Counted from the stretch's first letter, positions 26,795 to 34,804 are shown. The stretch is 64,000 bases of DNA from Isoalcanivorax pacificus W11-5 (GCF_000299335.2 NZ_CP004387.1:3364994-3428993), one strand, 5' to 3'. The notes: generated by a model from the letters alone, not told the origin. Numbers and translations are program-made.

Positions 26795-26824
26795 TTGAAA
26801 CTGTCACAATAGATCGCATATCCT
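26795..26824 (+). promoter_or_regulatory. Candidate promoter of the DAHP synthase leader
   Basis: TTGAAA (26795-26800) and TATCCT (26819-26824) are spaced by 18 bases, placing a start near 26831 just before the leader-peptide ribosome-binding site. Confidence 0.45.
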
Positions 26825-26850
26825 GCTTCAGACGTTTGGAGCCGCACACC

Positions 26851-26973
26851 ATGACTGCATCACACATGACATCGCTGACACAGATCGCCGCCCCGGTGGC
26901 CGGTGTGCCGGCGTGCGTGTCGTCTCCGAACAGCTATTTCTTCGGGTATTGGTTTAGCCACTGGCGCGCCTGA
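26851..26973 (+). CDS. Aromatic-rich leader peptide for transcription attenuation
   Basis: This 40-codon frame starts at ATG 26851 with GGAG nine bases upstream. It ends in NSYFFGYWFSHWRA, seven aromatic residues (Phe, Tyr, Trp) in the last twelve, just before the stop. A self-complementary segment starts at the stop, and a strong terminator lies at 27024-27058 upstream of DAHP synthase. This is the classic layout for ribosome-mediated attenuation: scarcity of charged aromatic tRNAs stalls the ribosome and prevents terminator formation. Regulation is inferred; the layout is seen. Confidence 0.82.
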   Translation: MTASHMTSLTQIAAPVAGVPACVSSPNSYFFGYWFSHWRA

Positions 26974-27023
26974 TACCCGCACAGGCGCCCAGCACCCGGG
27001 ACGCCTGACTGACGCAACACATG

Positions 27024-27058
27024 AAAACCCCCGGTCGGCTTCCCGCCCGGGGGTTTTT
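27024..27058 (+). terminator. Attenuator terminator before DAHP synthase
   Basis: AAAACCCCCGG (27024-27034) pairs perfectly with CCGGGGGTTTT (27047-27057), followed by T residues. The CCGGG at 26996-27000 could pair with CCCGG at 27030-27034 as part of an antiterminator. Confidence 0.85.
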
Positions 27059-27113
27059 CGTTTCCGGGCCTGGCGGGCAGCACACGACGACACACGATGA
27101 ATAAGGACAGGAC

Positions 27114-28148
27114 ATGAACGCATCACTTCCCGCCCGCGCCGCCACACCCGCGCAAAGCCAGCGCCTGCCGGGCACCGCCGAACTGAAGGCGGCCCTGCCG
27201 GTAGAGCCATCGCTGGCGCTGCGCATCAACCAGCACCGCCAGGCGATCCGTGCCGTGCTGCACGGCGACGACGACCGCCTGCTGGTGGTGGTCGGCCCCT
27301 GCTCGATCCACGATCCGGAGGCGGCACTGGAGTACGCGGCGCGCCTGGCACCGCTGGCCGAGGCCGTCAGCGACAGATTGCTGGTGGTGATGCGCGCCTA
27401 CGTGGAAAAGCCGCGCACCACCGTTGGCTGGAAGGGCCTGCTGTACGATCCGCACCTGGATGGCAGCCACGACATGGCCACCGGGCTGCGCACGGCACGC
27501 ACGCTGATGCGCGACATCGCGCATCTGGGCTTGCCACTGGCGACGGAAATTCTGCATCCGATGGCCGCCGGCTACCTGGACGACCTGCTGAGCTGGGCCG
27601 CCATTGGTGCGCGCACCACCGAATCACAGATTCATCGCGAACTGGTCAGCGGCCTGGGCTTGCCGGCCGGTTTCAAGAACGGCACAGACGGTGGTGTGGC
27701 CGTCGCGGTGGACGCGATCCGCTCCGCCGCCGCATCGCACCAGCATTTCGGTGTCGACAGCCACGGCCATCCGGCGGTGATCCGTTCCACCGGTAACCCG
27801 GATACGCACCTGGTGCTGCGCGGCGGGCGGCATGGGCCGAACTATTCGGCAGAGCCTGTGCGCGCCGCGCGCGAGGCGCTGGAAAAGGCGGGCCTGGCGC
27901 CCCGCATCATGGTCGATTGCAGCCATGCCAACAGCAGCAAGGATCATCGGCGCCAGGCGTTGGTGCTGAACGATGTGCTGGCGCAACGGCGCGCGGGAGA
28001 TCGCTCACTGATCGGTGTGATGCTGGAAAGTCATTTGCAGGAAGGCAACCAGCCCATGGGTGAATCCCTCCGCTACGGCGTGTCGATTACGGATGCCTGT
28101 ATTGGTTGGGAGGAGACTGAGCGTTTGTTGATGGAGCGGGGGCGGTAG
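27114..28148 (+). CDS. aroG: 3-deoxy-7-phosphoheptulonate synthase (DAHP synthase, type I)
   Basis: This enzyme condenses phosphoenolpyruvate and erythrose-4-phosphate, the first step of the shikimate pathway. The 344 residues match the AroF/G/H family: VVVGPCSIHDPEAALEYA, MRAYVEKPRTTVGWKGL, GARTTESQIHRELVSGL, HGPNYS, MVDCSHANSSKDH, GVMLESHLQEGNQ. Which amino acid inhibits it cannot be read reliably; the leader contains Phe, Tyr and Trp codons. Expression should be controlled by the leader/attenuator upstream. The TAG stop is the first three bases of an inverted-repeat element at 28146. Confidence 0.96.
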   Translation: MNASLPARAATPAQSQRLPGTAELKAALPVEPSLALRINQHRQAIRAVLHGDDDRLLVVVGPCSIHDPEAALEYAARLAPLAEAVSDRLLVVMRAYVEKPRTTVGWKGLLYDPHLDGSHDMATGLRTARTLMRDIAHLGLPLATEILHPMAAGYLDDLLSWAAIGARTTESQIHRELVSGLGLPAGFKNGTDGGVAVAVDAIRSAAASHQHFGVDSHGHPAVIRSTGNPDTHLVLRGGRHGPNYSAEPVRAAREALEKAGLAPRIMVDCSHANSSKDHRRQALVLNDVLAQRRAGDRSLIGVMLESHLQEGNQPMGESLRYGVSITDACIGWEETERLLMERGR

Positions 28149-28357
28149 GGTGGGTAGAGCCAAAGGCGAAACCCACCGGGTCCATGTCCGTTAATCACTC
28201 CCGCCAAACCATCGAAACTGCCTTGCCTCGGAGGTGGGTAGTTTCGATGGTTTCGATGGTTTCGATGGTTTCGATGGTTTCGATGGTTTCGATGGTTTCG
28301 TGCGAGCAGTGTGCTGCATGGACACGGTGGGTTTCGCCTTTGGCTCTACCCACCCTA
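28146..28357 (+). repeat. Inverted-repeat (MITE-like) element A, copy 1
   Basis: The 41-base left end (28146-28186; TAGGGTGGGTAGAGCCAAAG...) is repeated inverted at 28317-28357 with few differences. The interior carries a 9-bp tandem expansion. A second copy lies at 62322-62487 in opposite orientation. No transposase. The element sits between convergent aroG and the SDR gene and supplies the TAG stop codons of both. Confidence 0.85.
28241..28300 (+). repeat. 9-bp tandem repeat (GTTTCGATG)n inside element A
   Basis: Six complete units plus GTTTCG follow without interruption. A single inverted unit (AAACCATCGAAAC, near 28206-28218) lies just before, so the array can fold back. The second copy of the element has only one degenerate unit. 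Confidence 0.95.
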
Positions 28358-29170
28358 CTCCACACCTTCTTTTTTCAGTTTGTTCTTCAAACGCCAGTCC
28401 ATCAAGCGGAACAGCGGCTGTGTAAAGCGCGTTGCCGGCCCCGGCACGGCGGCCAGTATCACGCTGCCGACGTTGCCCAGCGGGCTGGCGATGCGTGCAG
28501 GGCGTTTCTCGACTGCGCGGATCAGCCAGTCCGCCGCTCCGTCGCTGTCCATCATGCGCATGTGTTTATAGATGCTGGTCTTGCTCGACATTGGCGTGCG
28601 CACCATCGGGAAATGCACTACCGTCACATCAATCCCCTGATGACCCAGCTCGGCCTGCAATGAACGCGAAAAAGATTCCAGCGCAGATTTACTGGCCAGG
28701 TACGCCGAGAACAATGGGATCGGTACCTGCGTCGACAGCGTCGAGATATTCACTACCTGCCCGTGGCCCTGGGCCAGCATGCGCGGCAACAGTTTCAGCG
28801 TCAGGCTGACGGCGCCGAGGTAATTGATCTGCATGGTGCGCTGGTAATCGTGCAGCCGGTCCAGCGCCTCGACGATGGGCCGGCGGATAGAGCGGGCGGC
28901 GTTGTTGATCAGCACATCCACGCGCGCGTGCTCGGCCAGGATCGCCTCCGCACAGGCGGCGGCTTCATCTTCCACCGTCAGGTCGGCAGGATAGATCCAC
29001 GCTTCACCGCCAGCACGCTGAATCGACTGTTGCACCTCGCGCAGTTGTGTTTCGTTGCGCGCCACCAGGCACAGGCGCGCGCCGGCACGGGCCATTTTTT
29101 GCGCCGCCACGGCGCCGATGCCACTGGATGAGCCGGTCAGTACGATGGTCTTGCCACGCAGACGGGACAT
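28355..29170 (-). CDS. Short-chain dehydrogenase/reductase (SDR)
   Basis: This 271-residue NAD(P)-dependent oxidoreductase has a Rossmann motif TGSSSGIG (about 12-19), NNAA (about 88-91), catalytic Ser in STLS, and YLASK (catalytic Tyr and Lys). The basic C-terminal tail LKNKLKKEG may associate with membranes, as in SDRs acting on lipids, so a lipid or fatty-acyl substrate is possible. It follows the alpha/beta hydrolase by 81 bases on the same strand. Its stop codon lies in inverted-repeat element A. Substrate unknown. Confidence 0.9.
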   Translation of the reverse strand: MSRLRGKTIVLTGSSSGIGAVAAQKMARAGARLCLVARNETQLREVQQSIQRAGGEAWIYPADLTVEDEAAACAEAILAEHARVDVLINNAARSIRRPIVEALDRLHDYQRTMQINYLGAVSLTLKLLPRMLAQGHGQVVNISTLSTQVPIPLFSAYLASKSALESFSRSLQAELGHQGIDVTVVHFPMVRTPMSSKTSIYKHMRMMDSDGAADWLIRAVEKRPARIASPLGNVGSVILAAVPGPATRFTQPLFRLMDWRLKNKLKKEGVE

Positions 29171-29251
29171 GCGCTGCTCTCCGCTGTTGTGCTGTCGGCC
29201 CTCACCCTACGGCGCGGCATGGCGGCTGTATTGACCATTCACGCCGTGGCG

Positions 29252-30247
29252 TCAGTCGGCCAGTTGCTCGATCAGGATGCGGTGGAATGCCGCCGGTGCC
29301 TGGACCTGTGGCGAGTGGCCCCACTCGGGAAACAACATCAGTTCCGCGTCCGGAATACGCGCTGCCGCCTCGCGCGCCAACGCCGGGTAATTGCCCAGTT
29401 CGCGACGCGCCGCTTCCGGCGCACTGGCCTTGCCCACGGCGGTGTTGTCCTGCTCGCCGATCAGCAACAGCGTCGGCACTTTGAGGCGCGGAAATTCGTA
29501 ATAGACCGGCTGGGTGAGAATCATGTCGTAGGTCAGCGCCGACAGCCACGCCACCCGCTCCCGGCCGGGGCCGGCGAACATGCCCGCCTGCATGGTCACC
29601 CAGCGGTCGAATTCCGGCCGCCATTCGCCGGCGTAATAGGTCGCCTGCTGGTAGCGACGCATGCCCTCGGCATTGCTGCGCAGTTCACTTTCATACCATG
29701 CCTGCACATCGCGATACGGCACGCCCTTCGCCAGCCAGTCCTCCAGGCCAATCGGGTTCAGCAGCACCAGTTGCGACACCCGCTCCGGGTACATCAGCGC
29801 ATACCGAGTGGCGAGCATGCCGCCCATGGAGTGGCCCATGATCAGGTGCTCTTTGATACCCAGGCTGTCGAGCAGCGCGTGGGTATTGGCGGCCAGTTGC
29901 TGAAAACTGAACTGGTAATGGGCCGGCTTGGCCGATTTGCAGAAACCGATCTGGTCCGGCGCGATGACACGGTAACCCGCCTCACTCAGGGCATTGAGCG
30001 TGCTTTCCCAGGTGGCGGCGCAGAAATTCTTGCCGTGCAGCAACACCACGGTCTGGCCGTTAGCGTCCTCCGGCTGCACGTCCAGGTAGGCCATGCGCAA
30101 CGACTGCTGCTGGGAATCGAACTCGAAATAACGCACCGGGTACGGGTAATCGAAACCTTCCAGCGCCACGCCGTATTCCGGCGTCTTGTCTGCCAGCGCC
30201 GCCCAGGACACGCCCAGCAGCACGGCGCCCAGCCATCGTTGCAACAT
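29252..30247 (-). CDS. Exported alpha/beta hydrolase
   Basis: This 331-residue hydrolase starts MLQRWLGAVLLGVSWAALA, a signal peptide, behind a GAGAGGTGG ribosome-binding site; the longer upstream frame runs into inverted-repeat element B and is unlikely to be translated. The fold motifs are oxyanion LLHGKNF, nucleophile elbow GHSMGG (Ser), acid in LIGEQDNTA and the C-terminal EWGHSPQVQ His. It probably hydrolyses an ester in the periplasm. Possibly co-transcribed with the SDR downstream. Substrate not evident. Confidence 0.9.
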   Translation of the reverse strand: MLQRWLGAVLLGVSWAALADKTPEYGVALEGFDYPYPVRYFEFDSQQQSLRMAYLDVQPEDANGQTVVLLHGKNFCAATWESTLNALSEAGYRVIAPDQIGFCKSAKPAHYQFSFQQLAANTHALLDSLGIKEHLIMGHSMGGMLATRYALMYPERVSQLVLLNPIGLEDWLAKGVPYRDVQAWYESELRSNAEGMRRYQQATYYAGEWRPEFDRWVTMQAGMFAGPGRERVAWLSALTYDMILTQPVYYEFPRLKVPTLLLIGEQDNTAVGKASAPEAARRELGNYPALAREAAARIPDAELMLFPEWGHSPQVQAPAAFHRILIEQLAD

Positions 30248-30269
30248 GGTCCACCTCTCACGTCGTCTG

Positions 30270-30429
30270 TTAACAGGCTGTTGAAAAACAGCCTGTGCTG
30301 ACAGCTTGATTAAGCTGTCAGCAAAATCAAGCGCGGCAAGCGATTGATTTCCAGTGCCCACCTTTGCGGACCTGCGCCGCAAAGGTGGCTTGAAAAAGCC
30401 TCAAAGAGGCTTTTTCAACACCCTATTAA
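30270..30429. repeat. Inverted-repeat (MITE-like) element B with four hairpins
   Basis: A 160-base element is bounded by 19-base terminal inverted repeats, TTAACAGGCTGTTGAAAAA at 30270-30288 and the complement of TTAATAGGGTGTTGAAAAA at 30411-30429, with two mismatches. It has internal hairpins at 30273-30296, 30297-30322, 30358-30388 and 30390-30418. No coding capacity. It lies upstream of the hydrolase and downstream of sirB, so it may act as a terminator for the latter. Confidence 0.8.
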
Positions 30430-30464
30430 AGGTGCACGGACCATAGCACGCGACACAGGTCGTC

Positions 30465-30836
30465 TCAGCCGGCAAACCATGACAGCGGGCTGTGGCGCAT
30501 GGCCGCGCCGGCGATATAGAGAAATACGAGCACCGCCGCCAGCATCGCCCAGCCGTTGCGACGCCGGATCGCCACTGCGCCGAGGCCGATGTACACCACC
30601 AGGCCGATCAGCTTGGCCGCCAGCCAGGGCGTGTCGTGCGGTGAAATGCGCAGCGTCATCATCAGCGCCACGCCGGCCAGCAACAGTGCCGTGTCGATGA
30701 CATGCGGGCTGATCCGCACCCAGCGATGTTGCAGCAGCGCACTGCCCTGAAGCGCCCAGGCAGCGCGCGTGACAAAGAACAGCAGGCTCACGGCGGCGAG
30801 CGTCATGTGCAGCATTTTCAGGTGCAGGTACTCCAT
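30465..30836 (-). CDS. SirB-family integral membrane protein
   Basis: This 123-residue protein has four hydrophobic helices and begins MEYLHLKMLHMTLAAVSLLFF, typical of SirB. The conserved HLKMLHMT and RISPHVIDTALLLAGV stretches support the call. Function in other bacteria is poorly defined despite its name (invasion gene regulator). A GGAG ribosome-binding site precedes the start. It stands alone here, upstream of element B. Confidence 0.9.
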   Translation of the reverse strand: MEYLHLKMLHMTLAAVSLLFFVTRAAWALQGSALLQHRWVRISPHVIDTALLLAGVALMMTLRISPHDTPWLAAKLIGLVVYIGLGAVAIRRRNGWAMLAAVLVFLYIAGAAMRHSPLSWFAG

Positions 30837-30937
30837 CGGGTGAAACTCCAGGGTGATCAGGGCGGGTCACTATAGCGGGCAGGCCGCGCCGCGTCAGGAT
30901 GGCGGCGAGTGCTTCCCTGCACACAAATGAAATGATA

Positions 30938-30956
30938 GGGTAAGGAATCCTTACCC
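30938..30956. promoter_or_regulatory. Perfect palindrome, probable autoregulatory operator of the toxin-antitoxin pair
   Basis: GGGTAAGGA, a single central A, and TCCTTACCC form a perfect inverted repeat 14 bases before the antitoxin start. AbrB-type antitoxins bind such sites in their own promoters; that this one does so is inference. Confidence 0.65.
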
Positions 30957-30970
30957 ACAGGAGACAGCCC

Positions 30971-31273
30971 ATGCTGGCCAAGATGACTGCCAAGAACCAG
31001 CTCACACTGCCCAAGGCGGCGGTGGAAGCGGCAGGCAATCCAGAGTATTTCGAGATTGAAGTGCGCGCCGGGCAATTGCTGCTCACGCCCGTGCGCCTGC
31101 AACGGGCGGATGCCGTCCGGGCGCGCCTGGCCGAGTTATCACTCACCGAGGACGACCTGGCCGATGCCGTGGCCTGGGCACGCCGGGCGGCGGCGCCAGT
31201 CCGTGAAGTGGCGGAACCCGCCGCCCGTTATGGCAAGGCCAGGCCGGCCAAGCCGCGCAAACCCCGCACATGA
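30971..31273 (+). CDS. AbrB/SpoVT-type antitoxin
   Basis: This 100-residue protein has an N-terminal swapped-hairpin AbrB domain (MLAKMTAKNQLTLPKAAVEAAG, then FEIEVRAGQLLLTPV) for DNA binding. The C-terminal helical and basic tail (RRAAAPVREVAEPAARYGKA) should cap the toxin. Its stop overlaps the toxin ATG by four bases. The perfect palindrome just upstream is the likely operator. Type II antitoxin in pairing and order. Confidence 0.88.
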   Translation: MLAKMTAKNQLTLPKAAVEAAGNPEYFEIEVRAGQLLLTPVRLQRADAVRARLAELSLTEDDLADAVAWARRAAAPVREVAEPAARYGKARPAKPRKPRT

Positions 31274-31701
31274 AACGCCAGGCGCCACCACGCTGGGTGC
31301 TCGACACCAACGTGGTGCTGTCGGCGCTGATCCGCCCCGGCGGCATCAGCGGCCGGTTGCGGCTGGCCTGGCAGGCGGCGCTGTTCGTGCCGCTGGTCAG
31401 CCGCGTGACCACACTGGAGTTGGTCCGTGTGCTGGCGTACCCCAAGTTCCGCCTGGGCGAGGATGAGCAGCACGACCTGCTGGCGGATTACCTGCCCTGG
31501 GCCGAACCCGTCACCCTGCCTGCCATCATGCCGCCGGTTCCGCCCTGCCGTGACAGGGATGACGCGCCATTCCTGCAACTGGCCGTCATGGCCCAGGCCG
31601 ATGCGCTGGTGACGGGCGACCGCGATCTGCTGGTGCTCGGCGACGACGCCCCCTGCCCGCTGTTGACGCCAGCCGAGGCGGTGGCGCACCTGTCACGCTG
31701 A
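31270..31701 (+). CDS. PIN-domain toxin (ribonuclease)
   Basis: This 143-residue protein of the COG1569-like PIN group is the toxin partner. Acidic residues of the metal site are visible: D in VLDTNVVLSAL, E in VTTLELVRVL, D in CRDRDDAPF and D in VTGDRDLL. It should cleave RNA when free of antitoxin. It overlaps the antitoxin stop, and its last nine bases overlap the 3' end of the convergent LysR gene. Complete and apparently intact. Confidence 0.88.
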   Translation: MKRQAPPRWVLDTNVVLSALIRPGGISGRLRLAWQAALFVPLVSRVTTLELVRVLAYPKFRLGEDEQHDLLADYLPWAEPVTLPAIMPPVPPCRDRDDAPFLQLAVMAQADALVTGDRDLLVLGDDAPCPLLTPAEAVAHLSR

Positions 31702-32613
31702 GGCAGTTCCGCATTTCTGCTGCATGAAATCCAGAAAACAGCGAATCCGCAGCGCCAGTTGCGAGTGGCGGTAATACACCGCGTTGATCTCCTGCGCAGC
31801 GCCTTTCATGGCGTTGGGCAGCACCGGCACCAGAGCGCCGGCAGCCAGGTCCGCATCGGTCATGAACCCGGACAGGCAGGCGATCCCCTCACCGGCCAGG
31901 GCCAGCGCACGCAAGGTTTCGCCGCTGGAAGCGCTCAGGGTCGGCGTGATGACCAGCCCGCCCCCGTCCGGCTGACGTACTGGCCAGGTGTTGAGGCTCT
32001 CGGGGCGGCTGAAGCCGAGCAGGCTGTGCCGGGGCAGCTCCGCCACGCTGCGCGGGGTGCCCGCGCGGGCAAGATAGTCCGGGCTGGCCAACAGCCGCAG
32101 TGGCGTCATGCCCAGGGAGCGCGCGTGCAGTGTCGAATCGGCCAGGCGCCCGATGCGAATGGCGATATCCGTGCGCTGTTCCAGCAGATCGATGATCTGG
32201 TCGCTGGTGTTCAGTTGCAGGGATATCTGCGGGTACAGACGCCGAAACGCCGGCACATGCGGCACCAGTGCATGCAGCATGAAGGGCGTGGCGGCATCGA
32301 CCCGCAAGCGGCCCACGGGCTGTTCGCGGCGGCTGGCCAGGCTGTCTTCCAGTGCGTCCATCTGGTCGAGAATGACGCGGGCGCGCTCCAGGGCGAAACG
32401 GCCTTCTTCCGTCAATTCCATACGCCGCGTAGTGCGGCTGAGCAGCGTGGTGCCAAGCTTGCGCTCCAGCCGGCTCAGGGTGCGGCTCACGACCGATGGC
32501 GCCACGCCGAGCTGCTCCGCAGCGGCGCTGATCGTGCCGCATTCCACCACTGCCACGAACAGGCGCAACTCTGCGGACTGCGGTGCATCATGGCCGGACA
32601 TGGCATTCTCCAT
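31693..32613 (-). CDS. LysR-family transcriptional regulator
   Basis: This 306-residue protein has an N-terminal winged helix-turn-helix (FVAVVECGTISAAAEQLGVAPSVVSRTLSRLERKLG) and a C-terminal periplasmic-binding-like effector domain. It is of the PecT/DmlR-type subgroup by its general sequence. It is divergent from an MFS exporter gene with a 100-base shared promoter region, so it likely controls that gene and itself. The effector is unknown. Confidence 0.93.
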   Translation of the reverse strand: MENAMSGHDAPQSAELRLFVAVVECGTISAAAEQLGVAPSVVSRTLSRLERKLGTTLLSRTTRRMELTEEGRFALERARVILDQMDALEDSLASRREQPVGRLRVDAATPFMLHALVPHVPAFRRLYPQISLQLNTSDQIIDLLEQRTDIAIRIGRLADSTLHARSLGMTPLRLLASPDYLARAGTPRSVAELPRHSLLGFSRPESLNTWPVRQPDGGGLVITPTLSASSGETLRALALAGEGIACLSGFMTDADLAAGALVPVLPNAMKGAAQEINAVYYRHSQLALRIRCFLDFMQQKCGTASA

Positions 32614-32713
32614 TCATGCATCAGGAGCAACAATCATTTCCCATTACCCACCTTAATGGCAAACCCCGGCAGACCCATACTCTGCGCCAACCTGAACCTG
32701 CCGGAGATCCCGC

Positions 32714-33901
32714 ATGCCACTCGCCCTCTGGGCGCTGACCATCAGCGCCTTTGCCATCGGCACCACCGAGTTCGTCATCGTCGGGCTGATTCCCACCGTC
32801 GCCACCGACCTGGCAGTGAGCCTGCCGTCCGCCGGGCTGCTGGTCAGCCTGTATGCGCTGGGTGTGGCCATCGGCGCCCCGCTGCTGACCGCAGTGACCG
32901 GCCGCGTGCCGCGCAAGCCGCTGCTGATCGGCCTGATGGCGCTGTTCACCCTCGGCAACCTGCTTGCCTGGCTGGCACCGGGCTATGCGCCGCTGATTGT
33001 GGCGCGGGTACTGACCGGGCTGGCCCATGGCGTGTTCTTTTCCATTGGCTCCACCATCGCCACCAGCCTGGTGCCGAAGGAGAAAGCCGCCAGTGCCATC
33101 GCCATCATGTTCGCCGGCCTGACTGTGGCGCTGGTCACCGGCGTGCCGCTGGGCACGGTGATCGGCCAGCATTTTGGCTGGCGCGCCACGTTCCTGGCGG
33201 TCTCGCTGCTCGGCCTGGTGGCGCTGGTTGCCAGCGCACTGCTGATCCCGCGCGATATTCGCCAGGGCAGCCCGGCCACACTCGGCCAGCAATTGCGCGT
33301 GCTGGCGCAGCCCCGGCTGCTGCTGATCTACGCGATCACGGCAGTGGGTTACGGCGGCACCTTCATTCCGTTCACCTACCTGGCCCCCATTCTGGAGCAG
33401 GTCACCGGCCTGCCGGGGCACCGTATTGCACTGGTGATGCTGGTCTACGGTGTATCGGTAGCGGTGGGCAACCTCTGGGGCGGACGGCTGGCCGACCGTC
33501 TCGGCCCGGTACGGGCGCTGCAATGGATATTCCTGCTGCTGTCGGGGGTGCTCGGCATCATGACCTTCACGGCGACGCATCCCTGGCTGATGATCGTGAC
33601 CGTGATGGCCTGGGGAGCGGTGGCGTTCGGCAATGTGCCGGGCCTGCAAGTGTATGTGGTCGCGCAGGCGGAACGTTTCACGCCGCAAGCCGTCGATGTG
33701 GCATCCGGGCTGAACATTGCTGCCTTCAATCTGGGTATCGCCCTGGCTGCCTGGCTCGGTGGACTGATCGTTGCCGGCCCGGGCCTGACGGCCACGCCCT
33801 GGACCGGCGCGCTGGTGGTGCTGCTGGCGCTGGCACTGACCTGCTTCAGTGGCTGGCTCGACAGACGCCACCCCGCAGCGCCGGAATGTGAGATGATCTG
33901 A
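32714..33901 (+). CDS. MFS efflux transporter (AraJ/YdhP-like, DHA1 family)
   Basis: This 395-residue inner-membrane antiporter has twelve hydrophobic helices. It begins MPLALWALTISAFAIGTTEFVIVGL, the signature start of the AraJ/YdhP/NepI subgroup, and carries the motif A-like GRVPRKPLLI loop. GGAG lies well placed before the ATG. Predicted to export a small organic compound with proton exchange. Divergent LysR suggests inducible expression; the aldo-keto reductase follows 57 bases downstream and may be co-transcribed. Confidence 0.93.
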   Translation: MPLALWALTISAFAIGTTEFVIVGLIPTVATDLAVSLPSAGLLVSLYALGVAIGAPLLTAVTGRVPRKPLLIGLMALFTLGNLLAWLAPGYAPLIVARVLTGLAHGVFFSIGSTIATSLVPKEKAASAIAIMFAGLTVALVTGVPLGTVIGQHFGWRATFLAVSLLGLVALVASALLIPRDIRQGSPATLGQQLRVLAQPRLLLIYAITAVGYGGTFIPFTYLAPILEQVTGLPGHRIALVMLVYGVSVAVGNLWGGRLADRLGPVRALQWIFLLLSGVLGIMTFTATHPWLMIVTVMAWGAVAFGNVPGLQVYVVAQAERFTPQAVDVASGLNIAAFNLGIALAAWLGGLIVAGPGLTATPWTGALVVLLALALTCFSGWLDRRHPAAPECEMI

Positions 33902-33958
33902 TTCCGTGGCCAACGCCACCCCGTGATGGCTGTTTTGCAGAACACTGAGGAGCACATC

Positions 33959-34759
33959 ATGACGATTCCCGTTTTTGGCCTGGGCACCTTCCGTCTCAAG
34001 GGACAACAGGCGGTCGACTCGGTGCGCATGGGCCTGGAACTCGGTTACCGGCATATCGACACCGCGCAGATCTACGGTAACGAGGCCGACGTCGGCAAGG
34101 CGATCCGCGACAGTGGCCTTGCCCGCGAAGACCTGTTCATCACTACCAAGGTCTGGACCACGCAACTGGCGGGCGACAACCTGATCACCAGCCTGGAAGA
34201 AAGCCTGGAGAAACTCGGCGTGGACGAGGTCGATCTGGCACTGATCCACTGGCCGGTACCGGAAGAACAGGTGCCACTGGCGGAATACATGACCTCATTG
34301 CTGGAAGCCCGCCAGCAACACCTGACACGACAGATCGGCGTGTCCAACTTCACTATCGCGCACATGGAACAGGCCATCGATGCCATCGGCGCGGACAACA
34401 TCGCCACCAACCAGGTGGAAATCCATCCGTTTCTGCAAAACCGCAAGCTGGCGGATTTCGCCAGCCGGCACAACATTCCCCTCACCGCCTATATGCCGCT
34501 GGCCTACGGCAAAGTGATGGAGGATGAGACGCTGCAGCGTATCGCCGCCGCGCACAACGCCACGCCGGCGCAGGTGACGCTGGCCTGGCTGTTGCAGCAA
34601 GGCTTTATGGTGATTCCGTCCTCGACCCGGCGCGAGCATCTGAAGGCCAACCTCGACGCCCGCAAAATCACCCTGACCGGCGAGGAGATGCAGGCCATCG
34701 CCACGCTGGACCGTGGCGAGCGGCTGGCCAATCCGGACTTCGCACCCGAATGGGACTGA
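33959..34759 (+). CDS. dkgB: Aldo/keto reductase (2,5-diketo-D-gluconate reductase B-like)
   Basis: This 266-residue NADPH-dependent reductase starts MTIPVFGLGTFRLKG behind GAGGAG; upstream in-frame ATGs lack such a site. Catalytic residues are visible: Asp and Tyr in YRHIDTAQIYGNE, Lys in ITTKVWT and His in LIHWPVPE. The C-terminal cofactor segment IPSSTRREHLKANL is standard. DkgB relatives reduce diketogluconate and methylglyoxal. A terminator follows, so the operon ends here. Confidence 0.92.
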   Translation: MTIPVFGLGTFRLKGQQAVDSVRMGLELGYRHIDTAQIYGNEADVGKAIRDSGLAREDLFITTKVWTTQLAGDNLITSLEESLEKLGVDEVDLALIHWPVPEEQVPLAEYMTSLLEARQQHLTRQIGVSNFTIAHMEQAIDAIGADNIATNQVEIHPFLQNRKLADFASRHNIPLTAYMPLAYGKVMEDETLQRIAAAHNATPAQVTLAWLLQQGFMVIPSSTRREHLKANLDARKITLTGEEMQAIATLDRGERLANPDFAPEWD

Positions 34760-34778
34760 GATCACAGTTCCTTCTCTG

Positions 34779-34804
34779 AAACGGCCCTGCGGGGCCGTTT
34801 TTTA
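34779..34804 (+). terminator. Rho-independent terminator after dkgB
   Basis: AAACGGCCC (34779-34787) pairs with GGGCCGTTT (34792-34800) around a TGCG tetraloop, followed by a run of T. Confidence 0.9.

Noticed and set aside
28241-28300. Possible CRISPR-like or protein-coding repeat (frames reading MVSMVS... or DGFDGF...)
   Set aside because: Units are 9 bases with no spacers, so not CRISPR; the frames have no start context and lie inside a mobile-like element between two convergent genes.
31759-33891. 710-codon plus-strand open frame spanning LysR and MFS genes
   Set aside because: Crosses two well-identified genes in the wrong strand or frame; the second half is low-complexity Arg/Ala/Gly.
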